Position numbers and translations under genes: made by a program. This document shows, in pieces, positions 36,201 to 50,600 of a DNA stretch of 64,000 bases. The notes beneath the pieces are model-generated. The model was given only the letters and a program-made list of their open reading frames with translations. It made no database searches and was not told where the DNA came from. The number at the start of each line of letters is the position of its first letter. Position 1 is the first letter of the stretch. The stretch comes from Pomacea canaliculata (Eukaryota > Mollusca > Gastropoda > Architaenioglossa > Ampullariidae): assembly GCF_003073045.1 (NCBI RefSeq), contig NC_037596.1, positions 12,149,950-12,213,949 of the forward strand, read 5' to 3'.

Positions 36201-38462
36201 TGTGACAGTATCAAGCGAGGATTTCTTTTAATTTGTCGCTAAAATGATTGCCAGTGTGCATGGGGGTCAAAGTAGAACATGGCGATGTGATGCTATATTT
36301 ACGTTATTTGTTTCTGTTTATTTTCCTAACAGAAATTACCAGACGCATTGACACAGGGGGCGAATTTGGAAAAACTTGCAAGTATTAGAGTTTATTATTA
36401 ACAACTAGTACAAATATTCTTGTTATATTTACATAGTGTCACACTGCCGTATCGACAGCCCATTATTACTTCATGTGCACTGTGAACATTGAGACATAAT
36501 ACGTGTAAGTACACTAATACACATTTCCTTCATTTAACCACCTTCTCTGGGAACAGGTTAACTTTCTGTCTAGCTTTTTTCTGACCGGGATGAATTTTTT
36601 CCTAGGGATCTAACCTTATTTGTGGTGGAATAGGTTGATAATAACATTCATTCTTAGCAACAAATATTATTGCAGGTTTTGAGCAGCCAGGAGAGAAGGC
36701 GGCGTTTGGCTTCGCCATTGCGTTCGTCTTCCTCCTCATCGCTTGTATTGTGGTCCTTTTCATTATCAGTAAGCAAATCGGTGCAGAATTAGGAGAAAAA
36801 GTTAAAAAAAACAGAACAATTATATTTGATTAAAGGATTGATAAATAAAATATTAAGAAACACAGGTTTTCTATATTGCTGGAGCCTATTAAATGCCAAA
36901 GTAAGAAATTATGTAAACAGATGCTATTACACAATTAGCAAGCGGGTTCTTGGTGCTCATTATAGTTTTCAAGTAAATGGATAATACTAGATAATCCAGA
37001 TTTAGATTTTGTTTTTAGAATTCATATTTTGTATTATTAAATTTTTTTTTCCAGGAAGGGAATGCTGCAAAAATACGCGACTGTGAGTTTAGTTCTTTTT
37101 AATTTCGTGTTAAACATTGCTTTTCATTGTAGTAGCTTGAAGTATGAATCGTTGCATATCCTGTACTGTCTCCTGCATGAATACGTAAGCAGAGTTATTA
37201 AGAATCCCACAGAGAATATACTAATTGAATGAACAGTGACTGGTCAAAACAAGAGTATGAGAGCTGGATTTCCCTCACATTCACACTGTTAGCTGAATAT
37301 ATAGGTAAGAATTGTAGAACAAGAATGCAAGAGCATGAAGCATGCTTTCATTACAGCATATATATATATAAGTGAAAGAGATACGTGACTATGAGAACAG
37401 TTTGCAAATATAAGTGCAAACAGAGATGCATTTACTTAGTATTTACAATGTTTTTTTCGTTTTATTTTCAAATAGGATATATGCTTGCTTCATATTTATT
37501 CAAAGAAGCGTTGGATTATACATATAATAGGAACCGAACAGCATCAGCCTTTATAGACAGGGAGATAATTACAAGTATACTATTTACACACGCCCACATG
37601 CACATAATTATCTGTGTTTATAAGTCAAAGTTCTAGCTTCATTGTCATTATATAATGCAATAGATAGGCAAAGGAGAGATCTTAGTTTGCTAATAAAATA
37701 TTTCATTTTAAAAATACATCATTTTACATGGTGCCTCCACACACACACAAATCCTTCTTTGAAAAAAAAAGTAATTGGTGTTGTTTGCAGCTACAAGCTA
37801 TTAATCAATGGAAACACAGGCCAATCGCCAGCTATTCAAATGACAATGAATGTAAGTAAATAATGCTGTAAACAATTTTGGATACAATCCCACTACATAT
37901 ACAGTTTTCTAAAGTATCTTTAACGAAACAGCGAGAGAAGTACATTCATTCTCTGTGTGTGTGTGTGTGCATGCGTGCGTGCGTTTAGATGAGTGAACCT
38001 GTCTTCAGATATAGTAAAGGTGCCTTCTAGAAAGAATGTTTTCAGAGACAATAAGAAACAAAGGAAAAATCGATTACATTAAAGTAAAACAAACAATAAA
38101 GTCATTCTCTAAAAACAAATCGACATTAGAAAAATGAGAAACAAATACAATCCAGAACGAAACATTTAAAATAAATGAATGGAAGTAAAAATTACAGACA
38201 GATGCATCACAAAATGTTATGATCCTACAGTAAGATTCAGTTTGTGTGTTAGAACTCTGATACGAAATAATATTAAGATAGTCTTTAATGATTATTTTAT
38301 AAATATCAATCAAGTCATGATAAAAGTTACGTTCAGCTCAGATTGATGTTTTTATAGCAATGTGCAACAAATGTTTTGTTTGCTTATAGTTGTTCTATTT
38401 TGAGTTTGGTTCTGAACATATCTGTCTTCTTTCGCTTGTTTTCTCGTTTACAGAGTGAATAA
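33232..38462 (+). CDS. Gene D: small type I membrane protein with six-cysteine ectodomain
   Basis: Exons on the plus strand: 33232-33324, 34548-34742, 36676-36768, 37055-37082, 37791-37851 and a stop exon at 38454-38462 (SE then TAA). The first three exons are phase 1 on both sides; later junctions also keep frame. Exon 1 has FPKETCGDLEVFVSS; exon 2 has CTWKDNYSC, ITCEFMNK and GCDC; exon 3 is the TM helix; the tail is short and basic (RRECCKNTRLYK). Gene E has the same exon plan. The first donor is GC and not GT. The signal peptide exon was not found; an in-frame start at 33189 would give MDINNRYFFLCCFA, which is short. It starts about 1 kb from gene B in divergent orientation. No known family is recognised. 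Confidence 0.6.
34548..34742 (+). CDS. Gene D main ectodomain exon
   Basis: Acceptor TTTATACAG, donor TTTTAG|GTAAGG; 195 nt. Cysteines in YVTCTWKDNYSC, then IITCEFMNKT and SGCDCKIL. Gene E has ICDWVDKYHC, FICNSL and WCYC at matching positions, so the pattern C-x-W-x-D-x-Y-x-C ... C ... C-x-C is conserved although overall identity is low. Confidence 0.7.
35060..35360 (+). mobile_element. Degraded repetitive-element ORF in gene D intron
   Basis: The plus strand reads ELCDLDLFKNSE, then after frameshifts NFVYCFNTEGPMNALELTND and PQEWKLFVDSRSLKAVLLHN with G following. I recall the pattern EWRLFID-x-S-LKAVLLHNGN with an ELNDL start from repetitive animal ORFs of unnamed type. Several stops and frameshifts show decay. 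Confidence 0.45.
36676..36768 (+). CDS. Gene D transmembrane exon
   Basis: Acceptor TTATTGCAG, donor ATCA|GTAAGC. FEQPGEKAAFGFAIAFVFLL then IACIVVLFII forms one hydrophobic helix, followed in the next exon by RRECCK, the basic stop-transfer side. Confidence 0.75.
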
Positions 38463-41259
38463 AAGGAAGAAGATCCAAATGTCCAAAAGACCAGAGGCTT
38501 CATTGCTGTGTCAATATCGTTTGTCATTATTTTACTCTCTGAAATTGTCAAAAATTTCTAAACATTTGTTTTTCTGTTTTTTTAACAAAACTTTTATTTC
38601 ACAAAACAGTTCACATCATCGTATCTGTTCATTTGCAAATATAAGCGGCCATTAACACAGAAAACAACCTTATTTCAGGCACTCTATAACCAATGTACTC
38701 CCATGAACATTCACACCAATAGGAGAGTTTCCAGACTAAATGAGAACAAGGATTACATAATTTCACTAGCAATCATGAAATCATTACAAAATCAGCATTT
38801 AAGTCGCTTAATGTAATCAAACTAACAAAAGCTAAAAAAATGAATGGAATCCGCATAAATTAAAAAAAAATTTATGAAAATGCCTGTTGTTTGCAATTTC
38901 ATTTTTTTACCTCTGCCTTGCTGGCATATCTAGACACCCCGTCCATCTCGCAAATATCAGTATTAAGAACATATCTAGTTGACAACTTGCTTACAGTAAA
39001 GCCAAAGTTTAAAAATTTTTCTTTATTTATTTCTATACATACATTTTAAACAAATGTTGTATCTGTACTGCAATATTCGAATGAAAGGTTCTAGCTGGCG
39101 GATGGTGTTTTTGAATCTGTAAGAAGATATGTATCATAGTACAAGTAGTAAAATTAAGTCTAATACGTCTGTCTTCAAGTTTCCAGTTCATCCAGATAGA
39201 ACAAGATGTTCACTGATAAGCATTTATACATTTGTGTAATGTATAATTCTGTTTCTAGAAAAGTTTTCAACATGTTTACAATTTCAAGATATATGCTGAA
39301 TATTTTCTTCTAGTCAAGTGTATTTTTGATACTGAATTTCTTACTTTAATTTTACTACCTATATAGTCTTTAACCTGTTTTGAAATGGTCATAAACATTA
39401 TCTTTTAGTCCCATATAAAAAAAAAATTTATTATTACTGTTTGTGTAACGTTCTCATTTGAAGCCTTTTTTAAAAAAAATATTATTTAAATTAGCTATTG
39501 TTGCGAATATAACATGCCAAGTAGTTTAATTGTTCATCCCAATCTTAACAATGGTCATGTATTTGTGTGTTAGATATCATTCTGTCATGATATAGCCATG
39601 TGCCCTTCTGGGTGAATCAAATTATTTTACGAATTTTGTTGGCATCATAAGTAAGAGAAGTAAGAAAGTAAGAAAGTAAGAAAAGATAATTCAATTTTAT
39701 TCACTCTATTTCAATTTATCTATGTCTCTGTGGCCTTTATTCAACCATTCAGAAACAAAATTGTTAACATATTTATTTTTAGCAGCTTGATATGCTAAAA
39801 AGTGCTTGTTTTTCATCAATGAAGTGATAAATTGAGTGTATGTATATATGTTTAACACTCAGCACATTTATAATATTGGCTTTTTAAATATTAATTATGT
39901 CATTACAAAAAACAGGCTCAAGCATAATTTCGTATTTTTTTCCCACACTACACTTTCTCCTAACATCGTGTGCGCTTTTAATAATCTGTCCAGAAGCTAC
40001 TTGCACTTACTTTAAAAGAGGCAAACTGCAGGGCAACTTTTGTCTCAACAATCTCTCATTTAATGTGTAAACATGGGAATTTTTCCAGTTGTGGTTGGTT
40101 TTCTTTTTTTCGGTAATAACGATAGTCTTACGGATATTTTTCCAAATAAATTTAACTTCTTTATAAATTCTTCAAAATGCAGGCTGTCGTCTTCCAAAGT
40201 TACCGGTGTATCACCAGCATATTGTACTAGTATACTTTCAGAGTTGTGGAGTTTTGTACCTTTTATTTACGTATTATTCTTGATCATAATGGAAATAATT
40301 TATACGCATAAAATAAATAAGGCAAATTAGGATCCCCTGCCTACATCCTCTTTTGAGGAACTATGCTGACAAGGGGACATTCACTGACTTAATTGAGTTG
40401 ATATTTGTTTTAGAGGTGGCAAGCCATTTACACATTTTTTTGTGCTGATTTGTGATATATTAATTAAGATTGTTTTAGCATGTTCTTACAACACTGGCAT
40501 TCAATTCAACATTGTGCTTTACTAGTCAAATGTGTTTTTTGATACTTAATTTTTTACTGTAATTTTCACTGCCTGTGTAGTCTTTACCCTGTAGTTTACT
40601 ATCTAAGTGGGTTTTCGTATAGAAGCACAAGTATATTTTATTTCAGACAGTTCCCTGCTATTTAGAATGTATATATATCAAAACATATTCATCATTAAGT
40701 CTATATTTCTAGAGTAGTTGTCATATGCTTTATATATACATAGATATTAAAACACTCGTCTGAAAAGGACATTTCATAATTCGCTTTCTGCTCGCTTTGT
40801 TTAAGAGTCCCAAAAGTTTAATGCCTCCCTGTTTGTGTTTTTTTTTTATTCAGTAAACAGGCAATAAAAAATTTACATGGACAAAGTGTTTACTTTGCTT
40901 ACTCTTATCACGTTAATAAAGAAAATCATTGTCGCCTTGTTCTACTACTTCTAGTAAAACTCTCCAGTTCTACGAGGAAGTGACAGAAAAACACCAAAAC
41001 AAGAAATTGCATTCTAACCAAGTCGCTGTGACATCAGCTGTATTACAGGTAGACAACAACATTTAAGTTGGTCTTAAGAACATAAAATTATGGATTTTAG
41101 CTGTAGTAAGAATAAAAGTCCGTTTTTCTACATCTAGAAACAATCAGGATCAGAGGGAACAGGGAGACATATCCTAACTTTAATATTTTACATTGTTACA
41201 AACAGGACTCACTAAAGGATTCTGTACTTTTCACAGTTTACAATCATCGCATTCGCTTA
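38463..41259. other. Intergenic between units 1 and 2, no supported gene
   Basis: AT-rich. An AATAAA overlaps the gene D stop (38458-38463). A short (GTAAGAAA)-type repeat lies near 39650-39685. Open frame 40073-40330 shows no motif and is not called. Confidence 0.35.
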
Positions 41260-41690
41260 TCATAAAACTAATAAAGAAGATAACAGTGGTGCCTTTAGGC
41301 TGTATCTGTGTGGAATCTGATCCTGTTCAGTGTTTGCCAGTCGCATAGGATCGTTGCCATAAAATACAAAGGGTAAAACAGCCAAATATTCTGCAGGGTG
41401 TTTTTCGCTATGTAGTCCTCTTTTGTGTTTATAATCTTCATCCATCACTAATCCTTCATTTACTATTTGTTTGGTCTATATATCTTCTGTTTATAGTCTT
41501 GGGGCGGGGAAATGATGGTGGTGACTTTGATGTATTCAATTTGGTTGTTCCAGTGTCGATGTTTCCCGTGGGGGAACTCGTGGTTGTAAAAACTAGGCCT
41601 GTATCTATCAGTCCAACACCGTTCCTGTTCCACGAATAAAAAATCAAATAATTCGACAACGTAGATGGTAGTTTTCTCAACCATAATTAC
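41260..41690 (-). CDS. Candidate alternative cytoplasmic terminal exon(s)
   Basis: Two adjoining minus-strand frames are open. One (41463-41635 after GTGGAACAG) reads RYRPSFYNHEF, NQIEYIKVTT and PQDYKQKIYRPNK, then stops; IEYIKV fits the ITIM consensus. The next (41260-41455, after CAAATAG) reads MDEDYKHKRGLHSEKHPAEY and LAVLPFVFYG and could join in phase 1 to the gene C tail exon. Both look like tails of membrane receptors, but their acceptors are poor and no junction can be proved. They may instead belong to a lost neighbouring gene. Confidence 0.3.
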
Positions 41691-44388
41691 AATAAAACAA
41701 AAAAGTTAAAGCAACAAGCACAAAATATCAGAGGTTTGAGGGTGACTGAAAGTGGTTAGCTGAATGCATGAAAGAGAAAGTAAGAATGCGATAGAGCCAG
41801 TGAGGACATCCCATCTTCCACTGTTTGTGATAAATTGGATGGCTTCCACAATAACTCATACAGGTCTAACTTATTACTAAATATACAGTGATATTTTTAA
41901 AAATTATATCTAGACCTCACAATCTTCAAAAAATGTAAAGAAGGTATTTTTTCCCATTTGCATACATATATAATATTTGCTCGCAAGATGATTGTGTCTA
42001 ACACTGCTTCAGTACAGATGACTTCTTGCACTCCAAATATAAGAATTTTTTCAGATGTAAGTTTTTTTAAGGATGTGCATTTACTGATCATGACTGAATG
42101 TAAATCTTTCCAGAAAATGCTAACAAACTGACATAACATATTACTTATAAAACACACAACACATTGGGGGAACTAAAAATTTTTCTTAGGACTCAGAAAA
42201 GAAACCTTGTAGTTGTAAAATTCTATGAGGAATCCTTAATTAAAACCATTCTAATTGATTGTGTGTTGTTATCTGTTGTTAAATACAAATTTACATAATT
42301 CTTTAAAGCTAAAAATCTATTTCCTAATTCCACTGGGCAAGGAGTCTTCTTAAGCTCTTGAAATGTTTATAATCTGTCAGTTTTTTGGAATTGTTTTATT
42401 GCATTAAGCACTAAATACTGTATAAAGTAGCCATTTTTATTATAAATTGCATACATTTCTCTTTCCTTCCTTCAGTAGTTTTGGGAATGCATTGTATGTT
42501 TAACCAGAAAGTGGTGAAATATGAATATATTCTAAGCTCTACTTTTCCTGTTAATATGAGTGTTGCTTCTCCTTTAAAATAATCTGTTAATTAGGGGAAT
42601 TTAATAACACTTGTGCTATGTCCTGTGCAGCCAGTCCTATGCAAGAGAAAGTTGGTCTCTCTTCCGATTCTTGCAGGAAGCTAGATAAGGTTTATTGTGA
42701 CCAAAGTTGTTAAGTCGACTAACGTCTAAGTAGTCTCATTATGGTGGATCTGACTACGACCAATCAAAATATGACAAACAGCACTCAGGAAGCTGGGTGT
42801 GGACGTGATGAAGCCTTGTCCAGCAATTTCTCTGTATGGCTCATCATGTCTAAGACCTACTAATCCTATCTGTAGGAATTAAGTGTATGCTTACCAAGGA
42901 TGTCGAGGCTTTGCAATACCATCAGGATTAGAAGTCTCGATCTCTGCAGAAAATTACAGCAAAGTTGTCATCATTTAATTCTGACATTACAAGCCTCACT
43001 AACGTCAACAAAACAATTTGAAATGTTCCAAGATATTCTAATATTATATGTATGTTCATTTCTATATTCGACCGTTTCATTTTCAAACGCCGCTGCTAAA
43101 TATTAAGGAAAAGAAGAAAGGTCCTTCACAATTTTGTGTAAAGTTGCACGAGTAGCAAATATACCACCATCATGTAAAAATCTTTTGTTCCACAACCCTA
43201 GTGTACCCTCCACACACTTACCACACGAGGGCAAGAGACAAACTTAGCTACCCTCAGATTCTCGTGAGTTCTTATTATCCCCTTGTTGACTTTCTCTCGA
43301 CTTCCATAACGTTTTGATGAACTGTTTATTTTTACAGCTAATTGTTGAGCCAACGGTGTAAAATGTAATGTCACCTCCACAAGAAAGAAATTTTGTTACA
43401 TTAATATAAACCAAACAATTCATTCGAGATTAATAAATAAATAAGTTTGCTTCTTTTTCTTACCTGTGGATTGCCTTTCATCAGCTCATGATCATGAAAC
43501 ACATAGCCAGACCTACTTTTCCACCGTTGGTGTTCTCAAGAATAAGAAAAAAAAGAAAAAAAGTTTTATTAGAGAAACAATTTAAGAAAAAATTTCAAAA
43601 GGGACATAGTAACTTATCACGTTATTTTTTTTTATTTCTTCCTTTCACTCTATTTTCTCTGTCCACATCTGCATTGTTTCTCTTTCCTTTTCTTTCTACC
43701 ATTATCCTTCCCATTCTGAATACGTGTTGACCCTTTGAATGCGATTGCCCATGTTTCCTAGTTGTATACTGCTCTACTCTAATCTTGTTTCTGTTCTAGA
43801 GTCGATGGTGGACTTCGACAAACAGGTGCCAATTCTTAATACTATTTATAGAGTAGTCTAATAGCATTTCAACTACAGGATGTCATCTTGGACTGCATGC
43901 ATAACAATAATTTATCTTCATCGAAGTAATTATCTACTTCTGTTATTGATGATTACATAACACTAAAATGCAGCTACAAAAACATGTAGTATATCTGCTT
44001 TTTAGAAAGAAATAGCACTGAAATGTAAGAAGATATCTATGTATGTGTGTATGTGCACAGACGCCTAAATAAAAGAATAAATAATTATAAAAAAGTTCTT
44101 GATTAATGTAACTAAACTGACCTATAATAGAAATAACATTTCTCGACATTCATTATTTTGCTGAAAATAAAAACAAGAGGTTAACTTCAACTCTAATTAA
44201 TTCACAATCAGTCTTGCCATAAAACGAGGAAATTGAAGTGTTTACAAGAAAGATTAGTAGAGTTTTCCTGTCCAGCAATGCAGTTCTGATGATGTCTTAT
44301 AATTCTCTCTTCCACTTGGCCTCGTGAGGGTATCATCCAGGCACAGGAAGCTAATATAACCTCTGATACTTGTAGCCAGGATAGTTCA
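41691..44388. other. Downstream flank of gene C, no supported gene
   Basis: AT-rich. A possible minus-strand exon at about 43220-43330 (RYGSREKVNKGIIRTHENLR, donor GTG|GTAAGT) is open but does not fit the phase of the neighbouring gene C exon. Nothing else is convincing. Confidence 0.3.
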
Positions 44389-44672
44389 TTACTTTGATTT
44401 CCTATAGAAGTCTGCAAAGCTATTGATTGCGATTCTGATTAGGAAGGTCCCGAATACATTTAAGTCGAATTTAGCGAATTATTAGGCGATTATAGAGGAA
44501 GAATAGTGGCCCCAAGTGTGACAGTAAGTCTTACCAAGTCTTATCAGAGACGGATAGGTCTTATGGGAACTTGAAATAAGATCAAGCTTACCATAGACAC
44601 TGTGGCTATGACTGCGGTTTGTGGTTTTAGCAGCTGGAGTATCGCCATCTAGGAAAGAGTTAGCAATGACAT
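44389..44672 (-). CDS. Gene C cytoplasmic tail exons, ITIM-like SVYGKL
   Basis: Exon 44535-44672 (acceptor GATGGTAACAG, donor CTTG|GTAAGA) carries SHSVYGKLDLISSS; SVYGKL (44584-44601) meets the ITIM consensus. Exon 44389-44411 ends in DFYRKSK. Sequence beyond the stop still resembles the longer gene B exon (YKYQRL) in another frame, so the tail was shortened by an indel. Confidence 0.65.
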
Positions 44673-47600
44673 CTGTTACCATCTAATTATAATAGAACAA
44701 AAAAGCTCTAAAATCATTCTTCTAGACCTCAATATGAGTGGTACTTTGGGAACGTATCTGTCACTAGAGATATTTCTAGGAATACTATTGTGTATTATTT
44801 ACCAATTATTTTGACTGTTCCTTCTAAAACAAAATAACAGATACAAAAGCTTTATTATGGTCCTCCACTAATGTAATGATGATAACACTAAAGATGGTAT
44901 CTTTATTTGTGTCACAAACGAAACCGTGCGCCTAAGAAATACAAATGTTTATCAATTACTCCAGCCAACTACACATTAGCGAGCATTATCCAAGGAAATA
45001 CTTTTCCTATTCCTTCTTTGAACATTGTCAGTGGAGATTGCTATGTAAGATTACAAAGAACAATTGCTTCAAATGAAAAACAAAAACTTGAATTGCGCCA
45101 AGCTTTCACACACAATGAATATATACTGCATCATGTAGTGTTTGTTATTCTGTTGTTGTGTGTTTTATTTATTTGTAGTTGTCTTTCTACAGTGCACAAT
45201 ATCGTTTTGGTATGTCTAGTCTATGTCTATGTTTAATTAATCCATTTGCTTTCAGATCATTCCAGTCCATTGCTACGTACGTTCCTTCATTCCTTCCTTT
45301 TTGCGCTTGTACCTTTTTCTTAGTTCATTTCTTACTGATTTAATTTTTACGTTTGATATTAACTTTCTGTTAGTAAGATGGCGAGCACCAATAACATAAC
45401 ATACTCTGTAAAGTTTATAAAGTAGTTTCTCTTGTCTCTAGCTTTTCTTTGTCAGCCGCATTTGCCGAAATGTAAACGCAGTTCTGTGTGACCTAAGCGC
45501 GACTTGTTATCTTGTTTCGTTAGTCCTTTTTGTCTAGAACTTTCACAAATGTTCCAAATATGTTGTTCCCTGTGAAAAAATAATTAGTTCTTTTTACTTT
45601 CTTACAAACTGCTGTAAGAACTAGATATAGGCAGTGCACGTTTTGTACATGGAATACTGCCCTTGCCTTCTTGTGAAGTGTCCTCGACACTCAGCTGAGA
45701 AAACTGACTCCAGGATCATTAATTCCTTCATGAAAAAGTCATGCACGTCAAAAGGGAAATAAATACAATGAGTTTACTGTTATATCTTACAAGGTTTGGT
45801 CTGAGTCTAGCCTTCACTTGTGATGGCATTTGTATTTGGATGGTAAACTTTAACCTGCAGTCCTGTCAGTGGGAGAGAAAGGGCGAAATGCATGTGTAGA
45901 TGATCATTATGTTATTAACAGGGCTTCTGTTATATCATTCATGTTGGTTGCGATCCTAATTGTGACCAAAAAATAATAATAACCAAGTCACTGACTTTGT
46001 ATGTATATTTTATCAGGTATCAAGAATTAATAAAGTGACCTTTTGTTTCTATTTTAAAATAAGAAAGTGTAATTAATTTCACAAATATCAAATATAATTC
46101 TAAAGTAATACAAATAAGCAAGGAAATAAATATAATACAATCACCACGTTTATGAAGATCATGATCTTTCTCCCATATTTTGACTTGATCCTTCGCTTCT
46201 ATTTATAAACACTCACATTGACAATAATAGTTCTTTGCCGGACATGATTTCTTTGCAATCACTAAGAAATCATTTGTTTTGCAGGCTCTTTGGTTCTTCG
46301 CCCACTTCTAGAACAAATTTACTTCCTTTTCACGAAATATAGTTGAATTTCTCAGGATAGGTTTCTGTAGTAGATTTGAAAATGCGATTATTTTCTGTGA
46401 TATAACTGAAAGACACACTGGTTCTTATTTGCCTCAGCCTTTTAAAAAAATCCCAGAAGCAATGTCTTTCTCTCTAGATATTTGAATTAATACAAATAAT
46501 ATTAAATATTTAAAAAGGTCTGTCTCCAGAGCGAAATGTTAGTACACTACAGTGGTAAACGAAGAAAAATATAAGGCAATGTAGAGAGGTAAAGAAAACA
46601 TGCAGAAAGACCCAAGAAATGCATGATTGGTCAGGGCTAGAAAGATTGTCAGTACGAGAACATAGCAACACTTATTGTGTAGGTAACTGATGAAATCGCA
46701 AAGACATACAAAAGATTTTAATAGAACTCAGAATGTACTGCATCTTATACCTCGTGCTTAACGTGTCGTGCATTCAACATGCAGAACCATTGCTTAGTTT
46801 TCTTGAAGTAGGCATAGGGAACGGAAAGAAAGCAATAAGTGCTCCAAAATGTCTTGCGCAGTCATGTGAAGTATCAATAAAAATAGAGATACTGATAAAG
46901 GCATACCAAAATATGATTTCCGACTCTATATTAAAATGGTAATCGAAGCTACAAGGATTATGGTTTTTCCCAAATATGAGCTATTAAGTAGACTGTAGAC
47001 TGTTTTTTTTTTTTGATCCATCAAAGGAAAAGTAAATTATTAAGTTTATTTTTAAAAAGAAATGCGTGCAATAGGCTTCGAAAAAATCTTAAAATTTTAT
47101 AACATTATATCTGTAGATAAAGCTTGTCCAATTATTTTGTAACGATATTTCTTAGAAGTAAGTAAAGGAAGCGTACAGACGGAATATCTTAGAATGTTGG
47201 CACAGCATGTGGTCATAAACACAATATGTAGCAAAAGTAAAGCAATGCTCATAAGCAAGCATGTAAGCCGATATATCAATGTTCTTGCATTGAGAACTCT
47301 TATGAAGCTCGTGCTCCGTTGCAGAAACATGGATTCAGGCAGCCCACCTAAGTACATAAACACAACTGCATGTGTGAACTGCTCAGAACAGAAGGCATGC
47401 ATGACCAACAGGCAGGTAGCTGGAAGAAGGGACTTGTGTTTCAAGACTGAAATGTGTTTATTTACTGGTATATTCTCAACTTACAGTAGCAAAACCGCTT
47501 GTTGCATGCTGATTGTTGTTTCCAGATTTCCAGCATCGAGAAAAAACACACGGTCACGTGGTTGTGACGACACGCGCCGATTCGCGCCACGTAATTAAGA

Positions 47601-50600
47601 CGTTTGTGTCAACGCGAGTTAACTTTTGTTTGTTCTTATGAAGTCCACCGAACGACAGAAATCTGTTTTCTCACAAACGTCAAAAATTCAAACACACAAT
47701 ACAAACTAAACACTCGCAGAACTTCATTTCGCAGCTAAATACAAATAATTATGAAGGCTGTACCGTACTTTCAACACAAAAGAAGATGCTCGAAAACTGC
47801 AACACAACAGTATTACTGGGTATGCTTTCTCGGTATATTTCCTTTTTTAAAAATAGAGAGACTGAAAGACCAGGGATAAAATATTCAAGAATACAATGAA
47901 ATGATAAATGGTATTCAATGGTTCTAGGAGGTGATCTGCAGGCAACATGTTTGCCACTTGAAATGATTTTCAAGTGACACACGCACGCGCGCGAACACAC
48001 ATGAGAGATGCATACGCACTATGTCTGGATGTGCTTCGCGACACCTCCCTTAGGTTCTTCCCTAACATTCACCACATGGTTACGAAAGTGTTTTAGCAAT
48101 TCTTTAGGTAGCTAGAAAGTTAAGAATAAGAGTCTTAAAAACATTAAACAAAAGTATAAATGTATTACAAACTTAATGGGAACTATTTTAAGCAACATGA
48201 CACGTATAAATAGTAGACCACAATGTTGTCTAACATAAACTTACCGTTTTCATTTTCTTTGGTCGTTATTTTAACAAAAATGACGACAATGGTAATAACA
48301 ACGGCAAGCAAGACACCACCACACGAGAAGCTGATTGTTAATACACCGACTGATTCGACACTTGGGGCTGTCGTCTCAGACACTGTGAATTAAAGGGATT
48401 CTAAAGGCAAAATACAACTGCTTAGAATTGTGTAAAGATGACGATCCACTTTAATCTCGTCTATTTTCGTGTCTGTTCATATGGGAAAAGTTGAAGGTTG
48501 TGTAGCATGTTGTGTTTAATAAGAGAAATGACACAGGACTCTTTTGTTTACTGAGACGAAGTCTCATTCTCCGTCACGTGACCTTATGACATATGACCAC
48601 GACTGCTTAAAGCGGCGCCACACGGGGTTTGGCAAACACTGTTTTCTTGAAGCATCAGTTTCCCGAACGCAAGGAAAATAGGTTCATGGAAACTGTTTCC
48701 CCGCTTGCGATGCCACACGGGCAGACTTGTTTCCGAAAACGTTAAAAAGTGCGCGAAAGTAGCGTTCCTTGATTTCCGCAATGGCGGACTTAGCAGACGA
48801 CGAGATGTTGATGCTTGCAGCAGTACTACATGTTTTAAAGAAAAAGGAGACAAAGCGAAGGTGGTGGGTAAGACCATGGCTTAAAAGAAGAGCCCAGCAA
48901 GGCGCCTACAATTCTCTGATGCGGGTGCTGATTGCTGAGGATTCAGACTCTTACAGCAACTTTGTGAGAATGGACCTGCAGCACTTTCAGATTGCTACTC
49001 GCACGTCTAGAGCCGTACATCGCAAAGCAGACAAGTGAAACAGACTGTTTTCTATAATTTTTAAAACAGTGCATTGAAAAGTTCACTTAAAAACCTAAAT
49101 TAACTCACGAGACACCACCGATCACGAGTTCAAATCCTCGCAATGATTACCGACACTTTCTGTACACTTAGTGACGTCACAACGACCACAGACACTTCCT
49201 GTACTTCTCTGACTGACGTCACAACTAGACTCCACGGCTTGACTACCTCGGGAAGCTATCACGGTTACTCGGCGGAAGGACACAAAGGTCAAGTTCACTG
49301 GATTTTTTCAATTTTTAAATTTTTATAAACATCGGCAACCGAAATAGTGCTAATAAGCGGTAATTAAGTGAGAAAGGAATCATTTATTTCTCCTGTATCG
49401 CTCTCGTGCTCTGTAATTGTAGCTAAATATATTTTTGAAACGTTTGACCGTCGCCAGAGCCGTATCACAAGCCTTGAGTACGCCTTTAAGGAAAGTTTTT
49501 CATATACACAATCTGTGTATTAGTAAGCATAACTGAAGCCTTACAAGTTTGTATGTTACCATGGCAATAATGGGTTGTCATCACAAAGCAGATGCCTATT
49601 GTACAGAGATCCATAGGTACTGTGAAAATATTCTCTTCGTACCTGTACTTGTACTGATTAAACATTTATAAGCTTTTGCAAAGAAGTAAAGAGTTCTACG
49701 TGTAATAAGATTTACACTGAACGAAAAATGTAAATTTAATATGCATTTTTCAAATAAACAGCAACATTCATTTAAGATTATACCAATTTATTGAATTTTG
49801 CAGTTGGTATGCCAAAAGAAATGTCAGTGAACAAAAAAACAAAAAAAGAAACAAAAACAAAACCCCACGTTAATTAAAAGGATTCTTATTTTCTGCTGTG
49901 TTCGTTTTATGGTAATAAAAATGAGTTGGGATACTTACTAGAATGTTCAGTGATGTTCACTGTTGTGTTGGCAGAGCCTATTTCATTGCCAAGAGTTATT
50001 TTCCAGATTCCTTGGGTAATGTTTTCTTCCGGATGAAGCGTCAACACCAGATTAGGAGGCTCTCCACTCAGGTTGCATTTCACCTTCGGAATGGATGTAT
50101 TTTGTGACGGGGTCGGTGTCAGGGAACATTCATTGAATATTGTTGTGTGTGCTTTTATACGAAATGTAACTTTCTCGAGTTCTGAGGAGACAAATGTGAC
50201 AGGACCGTCAACAAACTGAGGAGCACCTGAAAACATCAGGAACAAAACTTATAAATGAAAATACAGACTACTGAGGTGATAATTAATTAAATAAAACAGA
50301 TAAATGCATACCGATGGAATAAAAATAAAAAGGTTTTAAGTAGAAATAATGTTTTGTTAAATATATGTCAGTGTCTTAGCATCTTTTGATAAAATCAGTC
50401 TAAATTAAACTTGTCGAGTGTCCATGACAAACACCTTACTCGCCCGCGTGCATACACACACGATATACATATTTGTATCTACCACGTAATCTAATGTAAC
50501 ATAAGCTAATTAAGGGATGATCTACTTACATCTCACAAGCAAGGACACCGATCTATTTCTTTTCGACTCCTTTCCTTCACAACGAATTGTCGGCCAGTCG

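Noticed and set aside
43220..43330. Extra cytoplasmic exon of gene C (RYGSREKVNKGIIRTHENLR)
   Set aside because: Open with a good donor, but the reading frame does not match the phase-1 end of the preceding exon.
49100..49140. tRNA-like T-arm (CGAGTTCAAATCCTCG)
   Set aside because: No matching D-arm, anticodon arm or acceptor stem upstream, and the stem has an extra base. At most a SINE relic.
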